Part shown: one piece after another, positions 1 through 8,098 of the stretch | Numbering within the stretch: the stretch's first letter is position 1 | Layout: the number at the start of each line of letters is the position of its first letter | Source of the DNA: Lachnospiraceae bacterium AM93-12TA | GTDB lineage: Bacteria > Bacillota > Clostridia > Lachnospirales > Lachnospiraceae | DNA length: 64,000 nucleotides | Assembly: GCA_027698105.1 (NCBI GenBank) | Contig: JAQERH010000001.1 | Location: forward strand, 62,001-126,000 | Direction of reading: 5' to 3' | Notes under the pieces: generated by a model | What the model was told of the DNA's origin: nothing | Seen by the model: only the letters and a program-made list of their open reading frames with translations | Database searches by the model: none | Position numbers and translations under genes: made by a program

Positions 1-1651
1 CTGCGGTGATCAGCTCTGTCCTCATTCCGGATGCCAGATAGAACGTCGCAGCCAGCATTGCTGCCGAGACGGCCATTACCCGCCCCTTATGATGAAGCAG
101 TTTTTTCATAATGCTTCTGTAGGCGTTCTGTAAGCGTTCCACCGGCCCTGACATAAAGGCTCTTGCCTTTTCCTGTGGCTTATACATGACATAGCACAGC
201 GGCACTACTGTAATCGCTGACAGTAAAGAAGCCAGCATACAGAACACAACGGTGTAGCCCAGAGGGCCAAACATCTGGCCCGACATGCCCTGAACTGCCG
301 CCAGGGGGAGAAATACCACACAGGTGGTAGCAGTACCTCCGATAATAGAGGCCAGGACCAGATTGCTTCCCAGCAGGGCAGCCTTGGCATATCCGAAAAT
401 TCCCTTATCCCGGTTTGACTCTGTTGCCCGAAAACAGCTTTCCAGAACTACAATGGAGTTATCCACCATCATTCCCACGCCGAGAACCAAGGCGCTCATG
501 GTAATGATATTCAGTGAAAATCCTGCCGCAGTCATGGCAATCAGAGACAGCAGAATCGACGTGGGAATAGAACTTCCTACAATCAAAGAAGCTTTTAAAT
601 CTCCAAAAAACAGGAAAATAATGATCATAGAGATAATCACTGACAGTACCATGGTCTCTGCCACATCTTTCAGAGAGTCCATAATTGTGTCTGCCGTATC
701 ATTTACCACCTCTACTGTCAGATCCGGATCGGCGGCCTGGAGTTCTTGTATCGTCTCCCTTACAGCTTCAGAAACCTCAATATCCGTATTACTCTGATTT
801 TTCATAACAGAGATAGAAATGGTCTCCTCCCCGTCATACCGGGAGGTTCCCCCCATTTCCTCTTCCTCTGTGTGAATATCCGCCACATCCTGTAAAAGGA
901 CAATCTCTCCAGTGGATGCAGTGACAGGAACATTCTTTAATTCCTCTATATCCGATGTTTCCAGAGAGGTTGTAACGGACAGTTCCAGATTCCCGGAAAC
1001 CGTGTCTCCAGAAGGGGAGGAGACATTTGCATTCTGAATTGCCGAAGAAACCTGGGACATGGTCACTCTATACTGATCCATCTTTTCCCTGTTCAGTTCC
1101 ACCTGGATATATTCTGAGGTTCCTCCCATGGCCTCCACGGAAGCTACAGAAGCAATTTTCTCAAGTTCAGGCACTATCTGCTGTTCTGCATAGCTGTACA
1201 GGTCCGTCTCCGTTTTGTGACTGATGGACAGCATCATGGAAGTCCCTGCATTCTGGCTCATTTCCATAACAGTGGGAGTGTCCATGTCTTCCGGAAGCTG
1301 ACGTTCCAGACTGCTCATTTTTTTAGTCAGCTCATTATATGCCTCGTCCATATCAGTTCCATAATCATACTCCAGCATAATCCTGGCAGAGCCGTCGCTG
1401 GAGGAGGAGCTGATACTTTTTACGCCCTCCAGGGTGCTGACGGCATCCTCTATAGGTTCTGTTACCAGCTCGCTGATATCCTCCGGTCCGGCCCCCTCAT
1501 AGCGTGCCATAATCGTCATCATCGGCGTTTCCATCTCCGGCATCTGCTCTAAGGATGCCTGAAATACTGATGAGATTCCAAACACCAGCAGGCAGAGAAG
1601 CGTCATAATGACAGTAACTGGACGTTTCAGAACAAATTTTGTAATTCCCAT
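1..1651 (-). CDS. RND (HAE1/AcrB-type) efflux permease, 3' part beyond left edge
   Basis: This is the N-terminal 550 codons of a resistance-nodulation-division transporter, a proton-driven inner-membrane pump for drugs or lipophilic compounds. It begins MGITKFVLKRPVTVIM, the standard first transmembrane helix of the AcrB family, followed by a porter domain and then a hydrophobic block. In TM4 the sequence GVGMMVDNSIVVLE keeps the first proton-relay aspartate of AcrB's DD pair, with Asn at the second, which is usual in Gram-positive members. The ATG at 1651 lies 15 bp after the adaptor gene's stop, so the two form an operon. The reading frame is open to base 1, so the C-terminal half is outside the window. 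Substrate cannot be told from sequence. Confidence 0.93.
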   Translation of the reverse strand, partial: MGITKFVLKRPVTVIMTLLCLLVFGISSVFQASLEQMPEMETPMMTIMARYEGAGPEDISELVTEPIEDAVSTLEGVKSISSSSSDGSARIMLEYDYGTDMDEAYNELTKKMSSLERQLPEDMDTPTVMEMSQNAGTSMMLSISHKTETDLYSYAEQQIVPELEKIASVASVEAMGGTSEYIQVELNREKMDQYRVTMSQVSSAIQNANVSSPSGDTVSGNLELSVTTSLETSDIEELKNVPVTASTGEIVLLQDVADIHTEEEEMGGTSRYDGEETISISVMKNQSNTDIEVSEAVRETIQELQAADPDLTVEVVNDTADTIMDSLKDVAETMVLSVIISMIIIFLFFGDLKASLIVGSSIPTSILLSLIAMTAAGFSLNIITMSALVLGVGMMVDNSIVVLESCFRATESNRDKGIFGYAKAALLGSNLVLASIIGGTATTCVVFLPLAAVQGMSGQMFGPLGYTVVFCMLASLLSAITVVPLCYVMYKPQEKARAFMSGPVERLQNAYRSIMKKLLHHKGRVMAVSAAMLAATFYLASGMRTELITA

Positions 1652-1666
1652 GATCTTCCTCCTCCG

Positions 1667-2863
1667 CTACTGTTCCGGCATGGGAGCCAGCGGTTCCCCT
1701 GCACTTTCTTCCGCCTGCCTGTCTGCCTGCCCTTCTGTTTCCTCACTTCTGAGTTTTACTGTGCTTCCTTCATAGAGCTCTGAACTCCAGGTGCTGATCA
1801 CCAGATCTGACTCTGTCAGGCCAGACTGAATTTCAGCCAGGCTTGAATCAAAAATTCCCACCTCCACTTCCTGTTTGTGAACCTTTCCATCCTGGTAAAG
1901 ATAGACATTTCCCACTCCGCCGTCAAAATAAACAGCATCCACAGGAACTGTCATCACATTCTCCGCTCTGTCGGAAACAAGATAAATCTTTACCACACTT
2001 CCCGATGCCACAGAATCTGCCCCATTTATGCTCCCCTTCACTTCAAACAGGCCTGTGGAGGTATCTGCCATGCCGCTTACCTCTGTAATCGTTCCGCTGT
2101 AGGTTTCGCCATCCTTTTCTGCCCTCAATTCATCTCCCGCAGACAGATGGCCGGCAACCCTCTCTGTCACATTAAACTTCAGGGTCTGAGCTCCTTCTCC
2201 GGAAATCACGCACAGCTGCTCATTGGCTGACACATGATCAAATGCTTCGATACTGCAGCTCTCTATGATTCCCGAAACAGGCGCTGTAATATTGCTGTAT
2301 TCCACCTGATTTTCATAAGTCATTTTAGCGGACTCATAGGAAAGGCGCGCAGACTCTGCCTGATTCTGATACTGTTCATATTCCTGATCCGAAATATCTC
2401 CTCCTGCATACAAAAGCTGCTGGCGGCTGAGTGTGCTCTGAGCAGACTCATAGGAAAGCCTGGCGGACTCCATGGCATTTTCAGCAGAATCCACCTGCTT
2501 TGTATCAATCACAGCTAAAAGCTGCCCCTTCTCCACAGAATCGCCTGCCTTAATCAGAACAGAGGTTACCTCTCCCGCCGCTCCTGCATAAAGATAAACT
2601 GCATCTGCCGGTTCTATAGTTCCTGTTACAGATGTCTCCAGTTCTATGCTTCCTGTCTCAGGATGCTTTGCTGACACAGTTGTCACATTCGTCTCCTGGA
2701 TCATGCCGGCCTGTCGGCCTTCCGGCCTTTTTCCCGCTTTTCCTGATACAAAGGCTGCTGCCGCTATAAAAACCAGAGCTGCCGGAATCACTATTTTTTT
2801 CTTTTGCATCAGAACGTTTATTACCCGGAGCAGCCACTCTCTGTTCAGATTCTTTTTATCCAT
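1667..2863 (-). CDS. RND efflux periplasmic-adaptor-type (HlyD/MFP) subunit
   Basis: A 398-residue membrane-fusion-protein homologue that partners the RND permease just downstream. An uncleaved membrane anchor sits at about residues 24-42, followed by a beta-barrel/lipoyl half, an alpha-hairpin rich in SARLSYES-type heptads at about 125-190, the second lipoyl half and a barrel domain, then an acidic, low-complexity tail. In a single-membrane Gram-positive the adaptor is expected to sit on the outer face of the cytoplasmic membrane. The start is preceded by GAGAGGAG at good spacing. It is first in its operon and diverges from a response regulator gene; the 11-bp-phased repeats upstream suggest control by that regulator. 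Confidence 0.9.
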   Translation of the reverse strand: MDKKNLNREWLLRVINVLMQKKKIVIPAALVFIAAAAFVSGKAGKRPEGRQAGMIQETNVTTVSAKHPETGSIELETSVTGTIEPADAVYLYAGAAGEVTSVLIKAGDSVEKGQLLAVIDTKQVDSAENAMESARLSYESAQSTLSRQQLLYAGGDISDQEYEQYQNQAESARLSYESAKMTYENQVEYSNITAPVSGIIESCSIEAFDHVSANEQLCVISGEGAQTLKFNVTERVAGHLSAGDELRAEKDGETYSGTITEVSGMADTSTGLFEVKGSINGADSVASGSVVKIYLVSDRAENVMTVPVDAVYFDGGVGNVYLYQDGKVHKQEVEVGIFDSSLAEIQSGLTESDLVISTWSSELYEGSTVKLRSEETEGQADRQAEESAGEPLAPMPEQ

Positions 2864-2894
2864 AACGATTCTCCTCTCATATATTCTGAGAGGC

Positions 2895-2923
2895 AGTATA
2901 CCATTTCTCCTTAAATTGAATTT
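2895..2923 (-). promoter_or_regulatory. Probable activator-dependent promoter of the RND operon
   Basis: On the minus strand a good -10 (TATACT, plus-strand bases 2895-2900) lies 32 bases upstream of the adaptor ATG. At 17-bp spacing the -35 position (2918-2923) reads AAATTC, which is poor. A weak -35 overlapped by phased heptamers is typical of promoters activated by OmpR-type regulators. Inference from sequence only. Confidence 0.5.
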
Positions 2924-2949
2924 AAACCCTCTTTAAACCAGATATAAAC
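2910..2949. promoter_or_regulatory. Four heptamer direct repeats at 11-bp period (candidate response-regulator operator)
   Basis: Heptamers at 2910 (CTTAAAT), 2921 (TTTAAAC), 2932 (TTTAAAC) and 2943 (TATAAAC) are separated by exactly 4 bases. Winged-helix OmpR/PhoB-type regulators bind such 7+4 direct repeats. The array sits between the divergent RND operon and the two-component genes, overlapping the RND -35 region. Confidence 0.55.
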
Positions 2950-2997
2950 TAACCTTGAAACTTTTGTGTCTCTGTTTATGGAAAGTTAACATTCCTG

Positions 2998-3006
2998 TGT
3001 TATACT
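2998..3006 (+). promoter_or_regulatory. Extended -10 for the two-component operon
   Basis: TG-T-TATACT at 2998-3006 is an extended -10 element about 57 bases before the response regulator ATG. No good -35 was seen at 16-18 bp. The phased heptamers end about 48 bases upstream, so autoregulation is possible. Confidence 0.4.
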
Positions 3007-3062
3007 ATTTTACAGCAGCAGGAAAACAGGCAGCTGCAAAATGCCGAAGAGAGGGGAAAAGG

Positions 3063-3740
3063 ATGTTTAATATTCTCGTAGTAGAAGATGACCGGAAACT
3101 GAGAAATCTGTTCTGTACCGTTCTGATGCACAGCGGATATTATGCCATACCGGCAGAAAACGGCATGTCCGCTCTTGAAATCCTGGATACAGAATATGTA
3201 GATCTGATTATTTCTGATATTATGATGCCTGGAATGGATGGATATGAGCTGATTGAAACCTTACGGGATCACGGGTATACGATGCCCATTCTGATTATTA
3301 CTGCCAAAGCTCAGTTTGAAGACAAGCAGAGGGGATTCTGGGCCGGAACTGACGACTATATGGTAAAACCCATTGATGTCAATGAAATGGTGCTCCGTGT
3401 AGGAGCTCTTTTAAAAAGAGCCCGCATTTCCACTGAGCGGAAAATTGTCTGCGGCAATACGCTTCTGGACTACGATGCCTTAACCGTTCGCTGCGGCAAA
3501 GAGGTCTCTCTGCTCCCTCAGAAAGAATTCTATCTGCTCTATAAGCTGATGGCCTACCCTAATAAAATCTTTACCAGAAGACAGCTGATGGACGAAATCT
3601 GGGGCATGGATTCTTCCTCCGATGAGCGGACTGTGGATGTTCATATTAACCGGTTAAGGGAGCGTTTTAAGGGCTGTACTGATTTTCAGATTCAGACAGT
3701 ACGGGGGCTGGGGTACAAGGTGGTGAAACAGGAGTCATGA
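3063..3740 (+). CDS. OmpR/PhoB-family DNA-binding response regulator
   Basis: A 225-residue two-component regulator. The receiver domain starts MFNILVVEDD with the acidic pair at 9-10, phospho-acceptor D52 in SDIMMPGMDG and conserved K102 in the VKP motif. A C-terminal winged helix follows, with the LLPQKEFYLL and ERTVDVHINRLR segments of the family, ending in a RGLGYK wing. The ORF could be opened 36 codons earlier, but the ATG at 3063 has GAGGGGAAAAGG just upstream and begins exactly at the domain edge. Its stop overlaps the kinase start by 4 bp (ATGA), so the two are translationally coupled. The neighbouring efflux operon is its most likely target. Confidence 0.92.
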   Translation: MFNILVVEDDRKLRNLFCTVLMHSGYYAIPAENGMSALEILDTEYVDLIISDIMMPGMDGYELIETLRDHGYTMPILIITAKAQFEDKQRGFWAGTDDYMVKPIDVNEMVLRVGALLKRARISTERKIVCGNTLLDYDALTVRCGKEVSLLPQKEFYLLYKLMAYPNKIFTRRQLMDEIWGMDSSSDERTVDVHINRLRERFKGCTDFQIQTVRGLGYKVVKQES

Positions 3741-4759
3741 AACATCGTATATCGCCTATTAAGCTTTATATTATCCTTATTATTCTGGTCTGCACTACGA
3801 TCACTCCTACTCTGGCCGGATGGCTGCTCTTCCACTTTACGGACTGGAAACACGGTCCCAACCCATATTTTCCACTGATGAATACACTGATTGAAAGTCT
3901 TCTTGCTGGAATTTTTCTGACTCTGGTGATTAATCACTTTCTTCTGTCTCCTATTATGTCTTTTATTGATGCCATCAATCAGGTTTCAAAAGGTGATTTT
4001 TCTGTCCGGGTAAAAACTGACTACTCCTCACCAGAATTAGACGAACTGGCCGGGCATTTTAACAAGATGGTACAGGAGCTTGGAAGCATTGAAGCCCTTC
4101 GGAATGATTTTGCCGCCAATATCAGCCATGAATTCCGGACTCCCCTGGCTGCCATTGAAGGATACACTACCCTGCTTCAGGATCACAATCTGTCTGAGCA
4201 GGAACGGGATGAATATATCCATATTATTATTGACAGTGTTCACCAGCTGTCCAGCCTGTCCGGCAATATTCTTTCCATGTCCAGACTGGAAAAGCAGGAG
4301 ATCGTCACCAACAAAACAAACTATTCTCTGGATGAACAAATCCGCCAGGCTGTGCTTCTTTTAGAGCCGCTGTGGAGCGAAAAAAAGATGGAACTGGATA
4401 TTGATCTGGAACCTGCTGTCTATTACGGAAATTGTGATATGATGATGCAGGTCTGGCTGAATCTTCTTCAAAATGCCATCCAATATACTCCGGCAGAAGG
4501 CACGGTTTCTGTTTTTTTAAGGAAGCAAAAGCGCAGTCTCCTGATTACAGTTGCCGACACAGGCATTGGCATGGACGAGGCTACACTGACTCATATTTTC
4601 GATAAATTTTTTCGAAAGGATAAATCTTTCTCTTCCGGAAACGGCCTGGGACTTCCTATGGTAAAACGGATTCTTGAACTGAATCAGGGCTCTGTTACCG
4701 TCGAAAGTACCCCTGGAAACGGCTCCTCCTTTGCAGTATCTCTCCCTATTGAAAAATAA
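3737..4759 (+). CDS. HAMP-containing sensor histidine kinase
   Basis: A 340-residue membrane kinase paired with the preceding regulator. TM1 spans about residues 8-32 and TM2 about 50-72, leaving only a short external loop of some 18 residues, so the signal is probably sensed in or near the membrane. A HAMP linker follows, then HisKA with H131 in ISHEFRTPL, and a HATPase domain with N box (NLLQNAIQYTP), G1 (DTGIGMDE) and G2 (GNGLGLPM). All catalytic motifs are intact. Signal unknown; the efflux operon opposite suggests antimicrobials or membrane stress. Confidence 0.92.
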   Translation: MKHRISPIKLYIILIILVCTTITPTLAGWLLFHFTDWKHGPNPYFPLMNTLIESLLAGIFLTLVINHFLLSPIMSFIDAINQVSKGDFSVRVKTDYSSPELDELAGHFNKMVQELGSIEALRNDFAANISHEFRTPLAAIEGYTTLLQDHNLSEQERDEYIHIIIDSVHQLSSLSGNILSMSRLEKQEIVTNKTNYSLDEQIRQAVLLLEPLWSEKKMELDIDLEPAVYYGNCDMMMQVWLNLLQNAIQYTPAEGTVSVFLRKQKRSLLITVADTGIGMDEATLTHIFDKFFRKDKSFSSGNGLGLPMVKRILELNQGSVTVESTPGNGSSFAVSLPIEK

Positions 4760-4780
4760 AAAAGCTTTTCCATACTCAAA

Positions 4781-4817
4781 AGACGGATCTGACTCTTTCC
4801 AAGTGTCAAATCCGTCT
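4781..4817. terminator. Bidirectional terminator between kinase gene and xerD
   Basis: Inverted repeat with 13-bp arms (4781-4793 and 4805-4817), one C:A mismatch on the plus strand that becomes a G:U pair on the minus strand, and T-rich sequence on both flanks. It separates two convergent genes. Confidence 0.75.
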
Positions 4818-4838
4818 TCTTTCCTGTTCTGCATCTGT

Positions 4839-5705
4839 CTAGTCTCCGCTATCTGCTCTTTTGTTTCCTGCATAGGCAGCATACATCTGGGTAGTAGCCA
4901 TATCCGAATGCCCCAGAATCTGCTGAACTGCCTTCATATCAGCCCCGCTGCCAATCAGATGGGCTGCAAAGGAATGGCGGAGCGTATGGGGCGTGATATC
5001 TTTCTGGATTCCAGCCTTTTCCCCATAGTATTTTAGGATCTTCCAGAATCCCTGCCTGCTCATGCGTCCTCCGCTGCAGTTGACAAACAGCCATTCTGAC
5101 TCTTTTTGTTTTAATAACTCAGGCCTGGAATGTTTCATATAATCGTCAAGAGCTTTTTTCGCTACGCGTCCAAAGGGAATCGTCCTCTCCCGGCCGCTGT
5201 CGCTGCAGGTGATAAAGCCTATCGTCATATTCACATGGGACAGGCCAAGATTCGTCAGCTCTGACACACGGATTCCCGTGGCATAGAGAAGCTCCAGCAT
5301 AGCCTTATCCCGAATCTCCTTGGGCGTCCTGTCAGCTGGCTGTTCTAGCAGCCGCGTTACCTCTTCCACCGTTAAAATAGCAGGAGCCTTTTTTTCAACC
5401 TTAGGAGCTCTCACCAAATCTGCCGGATTTCTCCGGATATTCCCCTCCGAAAATTCATAGTGAAAGAATGCCTTGATGGAAGCCAGCATACGGGAAATAG
5501 TAGTAGAGGCCTTTCCTTCCTTCTCCAAAAAAAGGATATACGAATCCAGGCTGGTCTTCGTTACCTTTCCAGCCTCCCTCACTCCTCTATTCTCCATATA
5601 AGATGCAAACTGCAGTAAATCGCGCCTGTATGAGAGAACTGTATTCTGCGACATCTGTTTCACGTCCTGAAGATATACTGTAAATCTCTCTATCTCATCA
5701 AACAT
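4839..5705 (-). CDS. xerD: XerD-type tyrosine recombinase
   Basis: A 288-residue tyrosine recombinase of XerC/XerD size and layout: an N-terminal SAM-like core-binding domain (MSQNTVLSYRRDL) and a C-terminal catalytic domain with Arg in TGIRVSEL, HTLRHSFA (His and Arg), LGHSD (His) and the nucleophile in TTQMYAAY. Xer proteins resolve chromosome dimers at dif. I chose the ATG at 5705 because AGGGGA lies 6 bases before it. Position after nudF and spoIIM matches the xerD locus of Bacilli, where fur lies between. Odd point: the beta-hairpin that normally carries the catalytic Lys (GKGxKxR) reads SDSGRER, with no Lys. A role as a mobile-element integrase is less likely given the synteny. Confidence 0.88.
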   Translation of the reverse strand: MFDEIERFTVYLQDVKQMSQNTVLSYRRDLLQFASYMENRGVREAGKVTKTSLDSYILFLEKEGKASTTISRMLASIKAFFHYEFSEGNIRRNPADLVRAPKVEKKAPAILTVEEVTRLLEQPADRTPKEIRDKAMLELLYATGIRVSELTNLGLSHVNMTIGFITCSDSGRERTIPFGRVAKKALDDYMKHSRPELLKQKESEWLFVNCSGGRMSRQGFWKILKYYGEKAGIQKDITPHTLRHSFAAHLIGSGADMKAVQQILGHSDMATTQMYAAYAGNKRADSGD

Positions 5706-5767
5706 ACTTCGTCCCCTAACCGTTGTGTATTCCTGTAAAACCAAGGAAAAATCCGCTTGTATCTACC

Positions 5768-5796
5768 ATTATATCTACATTTTTCCCATAAATCAA
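5768..5796 (-). promoter_or_regulatory. xerD promoter
   Basis: Minus strand TTGATT (5791-5796), 17-bp spacer, TATAAT (5768-5773), about 60 bases upstream of the xerD ATG. It lets xerD be transcribed apart from the nudF-spoIIM genes. Confidence 0.7.
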
Positions 5797-5917
5797 ACAC
5801 ATTTTTCCCACTTTTCCTCACAGTTTCAGGAGATTAACATAATATATACAAGATATTGTTTTATCATCTATAACAACGCAATATATTGAATTTTTTTAAA
5901 TTTTTTTTTAATTCTTT

Positions 5918-6478
5918 TTAACGAAACAGAAGCATTTTCACCCATAACATCCACTGGGAATTCAGCCATACCTCTACGGCAGCGCCTGCTGCCAGAAGGA
6001 TCTGAAGAATCAAAAAAGCTGCCGCCCGAACCTTTTTTTCTTCCTTCATTCCCCACTTAAAAAGAACGACAACCACAGGGATATAAAAAAGACACTGGGG
6101 AAACAGCGCCAGAAGAAACAGAGGAAGGGCCAAAAGCCCCGTCTCCATTGTGAGGGCAGAAAGGACAGCTGCCATAGAAAATCCAAATATAGCTGCTGCC
6201 AGGCACCAGACTGCCAGACTGCACGGGGTCATTCCAGCCAGCCAGAGGACAGCTGCCTGTCCGGCCCTCCTTATGAATACAGAACATACCGCTCCCCCAT
6301 CTGCCCGTATTCTGAATTCCGGCTGATTCATCCATGCCCGCCCCAAAATTCCCAATGGTTCTTTTATTTCCTCAGGCAGCTGGTTAAACCAAAGGCTTCC
6401 CGCTGCGGCTGACAGAATGAGACAAAGAAACAGCGGCATAAGAGGTTTTCTTCGGAATGCGCCAAGAACTGGTTTCAT
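5918..6478 (-). CDS. spoIIM: Stage II sporulation protein M-like membrane protein
   Basis: A 186-residue, strongly hydrophobic protein with about four or five transmembrane segments. SpoIIM is part of the DMP complex (SpoIID-SpoIIM-SpoIIP) that drives septal peptidoglycan remodelling and engulfment in spore formers. The sequence is diverged and I recognise it from topology, size and place: it lies between the nudix gene and xerD, as spoIIM does in Bacillus. The features fitting the family are the N-terminal helix, the loop at about 38-60 and the paired C-terminal helices. AGGAAG precedes the ATG. An AT-rich 210-bp gap separates it from xerD. Confidence 0.72.
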   Translation of the reverse strand: MKPVLGAFRRKPLMPLFLCLILSAAAGSLWFNQLPEEIKEPLGILGRAWMNQPEFRIRADGGAVCSVFIRRAGQAAVLWLAGMTPCSLAVWCLAAAIFGFSMAAVLSALTMETGLLALPLFLLALFPQCLFYIPVVVVLFKWGMKEEKKVRAAAFLILQILLAAGAAVEVWLNSQWMLWVKMLLFR

Positions 6479-6534
6479 ATTCTGTCCTGCTTCCTTTTTT
6501 TCATCTTATGCCGCTGTTATGATTTCCAGACGTT

Positions 6535-7122
6535 TTATTTTTCTTTTTCAGGGCATCCATATTTTACCGCATAGGCAAGAATGGATGCAGCTGTTTTTCC
6601 GTCTGTGATGGTTCCAGAATAAATCAGCTTCAGCAGATCCTCCAGGTCCCACTCCTCTACCTGGATATTCTCATCTGGATCCAGGTGCTGTTTTGACGGA
6701 ATCAGATCCCTTGCCACAAACACATCAATGGCTTCATCACAGAAAGCAATCGTTGTGTTAATGCTTAAAAGATATTCCAGATGCTCTGTCTTAAATCCTG
6801 TCTCCTCCTCCAGTTCCCTGTAAGCGCACTCGATCTTAGGCTCCTCCGGATAGTCCAGCGCTCCAGCCGGGATTTCCAGCGTATAACGGTCCAGGGCATT
6901 TCTGTACTGGCGTACCATCAGAAGTTTTCCCTCCTTTGTCACAGCTACTACAGCCGCTGCCCCGTTGTGGTGAATGTAGTCCCACCTGGCCTCATGGCCG
7001 TTGACCTGAACGGTATCCTGATATACTTTCAGAATTGCTCCCTGATATTTCAGTTCCCGGTTCACCCGTTTTACAGGCGCTTCTTCCACGTTCCTCACTT
7101 CTTCTTTTCGATCCTTTTCCAT
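6535..7122 (-). CDS. nudF: ADP-ribose pyrophosphatase (Nudix hydrolase)
   Basis: A Nudix enzyme that splits ADP-ribose into AMP and ribose 5-phosphate, belonging to the NudF/ADPRase group. The Nudix box is complete: G at the start of GALDYPEEP, Glu five residues on, then RELEEETGF. Upstream, MVRQYR and LEIPAGALD are the signature of ADPRases. An earlier ATG at 7167 overlaps proC and lacks a ribosome site. I chose the ATG at 7122, which follows AGAGAAAGAGAG, giving 195 residues. It is co-directional with proC (26-bp gap) and spoIIM. Confidence 0.88.
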   Translation of the reverse strand: MEKDRKEEVRNVEEAPVKRVNRELKYQGAILKVYQDTVQVNGHEARWDYIHHNGAAAVVAVTKEGKLLMVRQYRNALDRYTLEIPAGALDYPEEPKIECAYRELEEETGFKTEHLEYLLSINTTIAFCDEAIDVFVARDLIPSKQHLDPDENIQVEEWDLEDLLKLIYSGTITDGKTAASILAYAVKYGCPEKEK

Positions 7123-7148
7123 AGAGTTTTCTCTCTTTCTCTTATCTG

Positions 7149-7946
7149 TTATTTCATATTCAGGCATTTCTCATAGCAGGCGTCAGCTGCTTTAATCACT
7201 GCGCTTCGGAAGCCATGTTCCTCCAGGGCAGATACAGCAGCAATCGTAGTTCCTCCCGGAGAGCAGACGCGATCTTTCAGCATTCCCGGATGTTCCCCTG
7301 TCTCAAGAACCATTTTTGCACTTCCCATCACAGCCTGGGCTGCCATACGGTAGGCTGTATCTCTGGGAAGCCCGTATTTTACTGCGCTGTCTGCCAGAGC
7401 CTCAATAAACATGTAAACGTAGGCCGGAGAGCTTCCGCTGGCGCAGACCACTGCGTTAATCAGCCTTTCCTCTACCAGCTCCATGGTTCCAAAGGATTCA
7501 AAGAATGTGCGGATGATTTCTTCTTCCTCCCGGCTGAATTCTGCCTTATCGTAGCAGACGCCGGTCACTCCCATTCCCACTAAGGCCGGCGTATTGGGCA
7601 TAGCCCTGACAATTCTCTTATCCTGTCCCAGCGCCTCCTTTAAGTCTGCTATCGTAACAGACGGGGCGATTGAAATAACAATCTGTTCCTTTGTCAGAGC
7701 ATTTTTAATGTCACTGAGAACCACGTGATAAAACTGTGGTTTGACTGCCAGAACTACAAATTCTGCCTGCTCTGCGCAGGCTTTGTTATCCTTTGCAGTC
7801 TCCACTCCTGTCTCCTGGGAAACTGCTTCTGCTCTCTCCTGATTTGCATCCGTAAAAATCAGTTCTGTCTTGTCAAATACCTGCAGCAATCCCTTTAAAA
7901 TGGCGTATCCCATGTTTCCCATTCCAATAAAGCCAATCTTTTTCAT
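7149..7946 (-). CDS. proC: Pyrroline-5-carboxylate reductase
   Basis: A 265-residue reductase for the last step of proline synthesis, converting pyrroline-5-carboxylate to proline with NAD(P)H. The N-terminus has the Rossmann signature GFIGMGNMGYAILKG. The C-terminal dimerisation domain has the family motif around CSPGGTT and AVIKAADAC, and length is normal. GGAGGAGA lies before the ATG. A consensus promoter sits upstream and the gene leads the proC-nudF group. Confidence 0.96.
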   Translation of the reverse strand: MKKIGFIGMGNMGYAILKGLLQVFDKTELIFTDANQERAEAVSQETGVETAKDNKACAEQAEFVVLAVKPQFYHVVLSDIKNALTKEQIVISIAPSVTIADLKEALGQDKRIVRAMPNTPALVGMGVTGVCYDKAEFSREEEEIIRTFFESFGTMELVEERLINAVVCASGSSPAYVYMFIEALADSAVKYGLPRDTAYRMAAQAVMGSAKMVLETGEHPGMLKDRVCSPGGTTIAAVSALEEHGFRSAVIKAADACYEKCLNMK

Positions 7947-8024
7947 TCTGCATTCTCCTCCATCTGCCTTTTTCTATATTCCTTCTGCCAGATTTGTTTC
8001 TGTTATTCCAGCCAGACTGGTTTC

Positions 8025-8053
8025 ATTGTACCCCCATGATTTTTCCCTGTCAA
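8025..8053 (-). promoter_or_regulatory. proC promoter
   Basis: Minus strand TTGACA (8048-8053), 17-bp spacer, TACAAT (8025-8030), with transcription expected from about 8018, some 70 bases before proC. It lies just inside the region after the MATE gene's stop at 8099. Confidence 0.75.
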
Positions 8054-8098
8054 GAATCCCCTGAACAGGCAGAGGGCAGATTTCGGCCGCCTCTTCAT

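Noticed and set aside
324..797. Plus-strand frame of 157 codons at the left edge
   Set aside because: Antisense to the RND permease, whose frame is continuous from 1651 to the window edge.
4839..5705. Integrase of a mobile element
   Set aside because: Size, synteny with nudF-spoIIM and absence of excisionase, att repeats or cargo point to chromosomal XerD.
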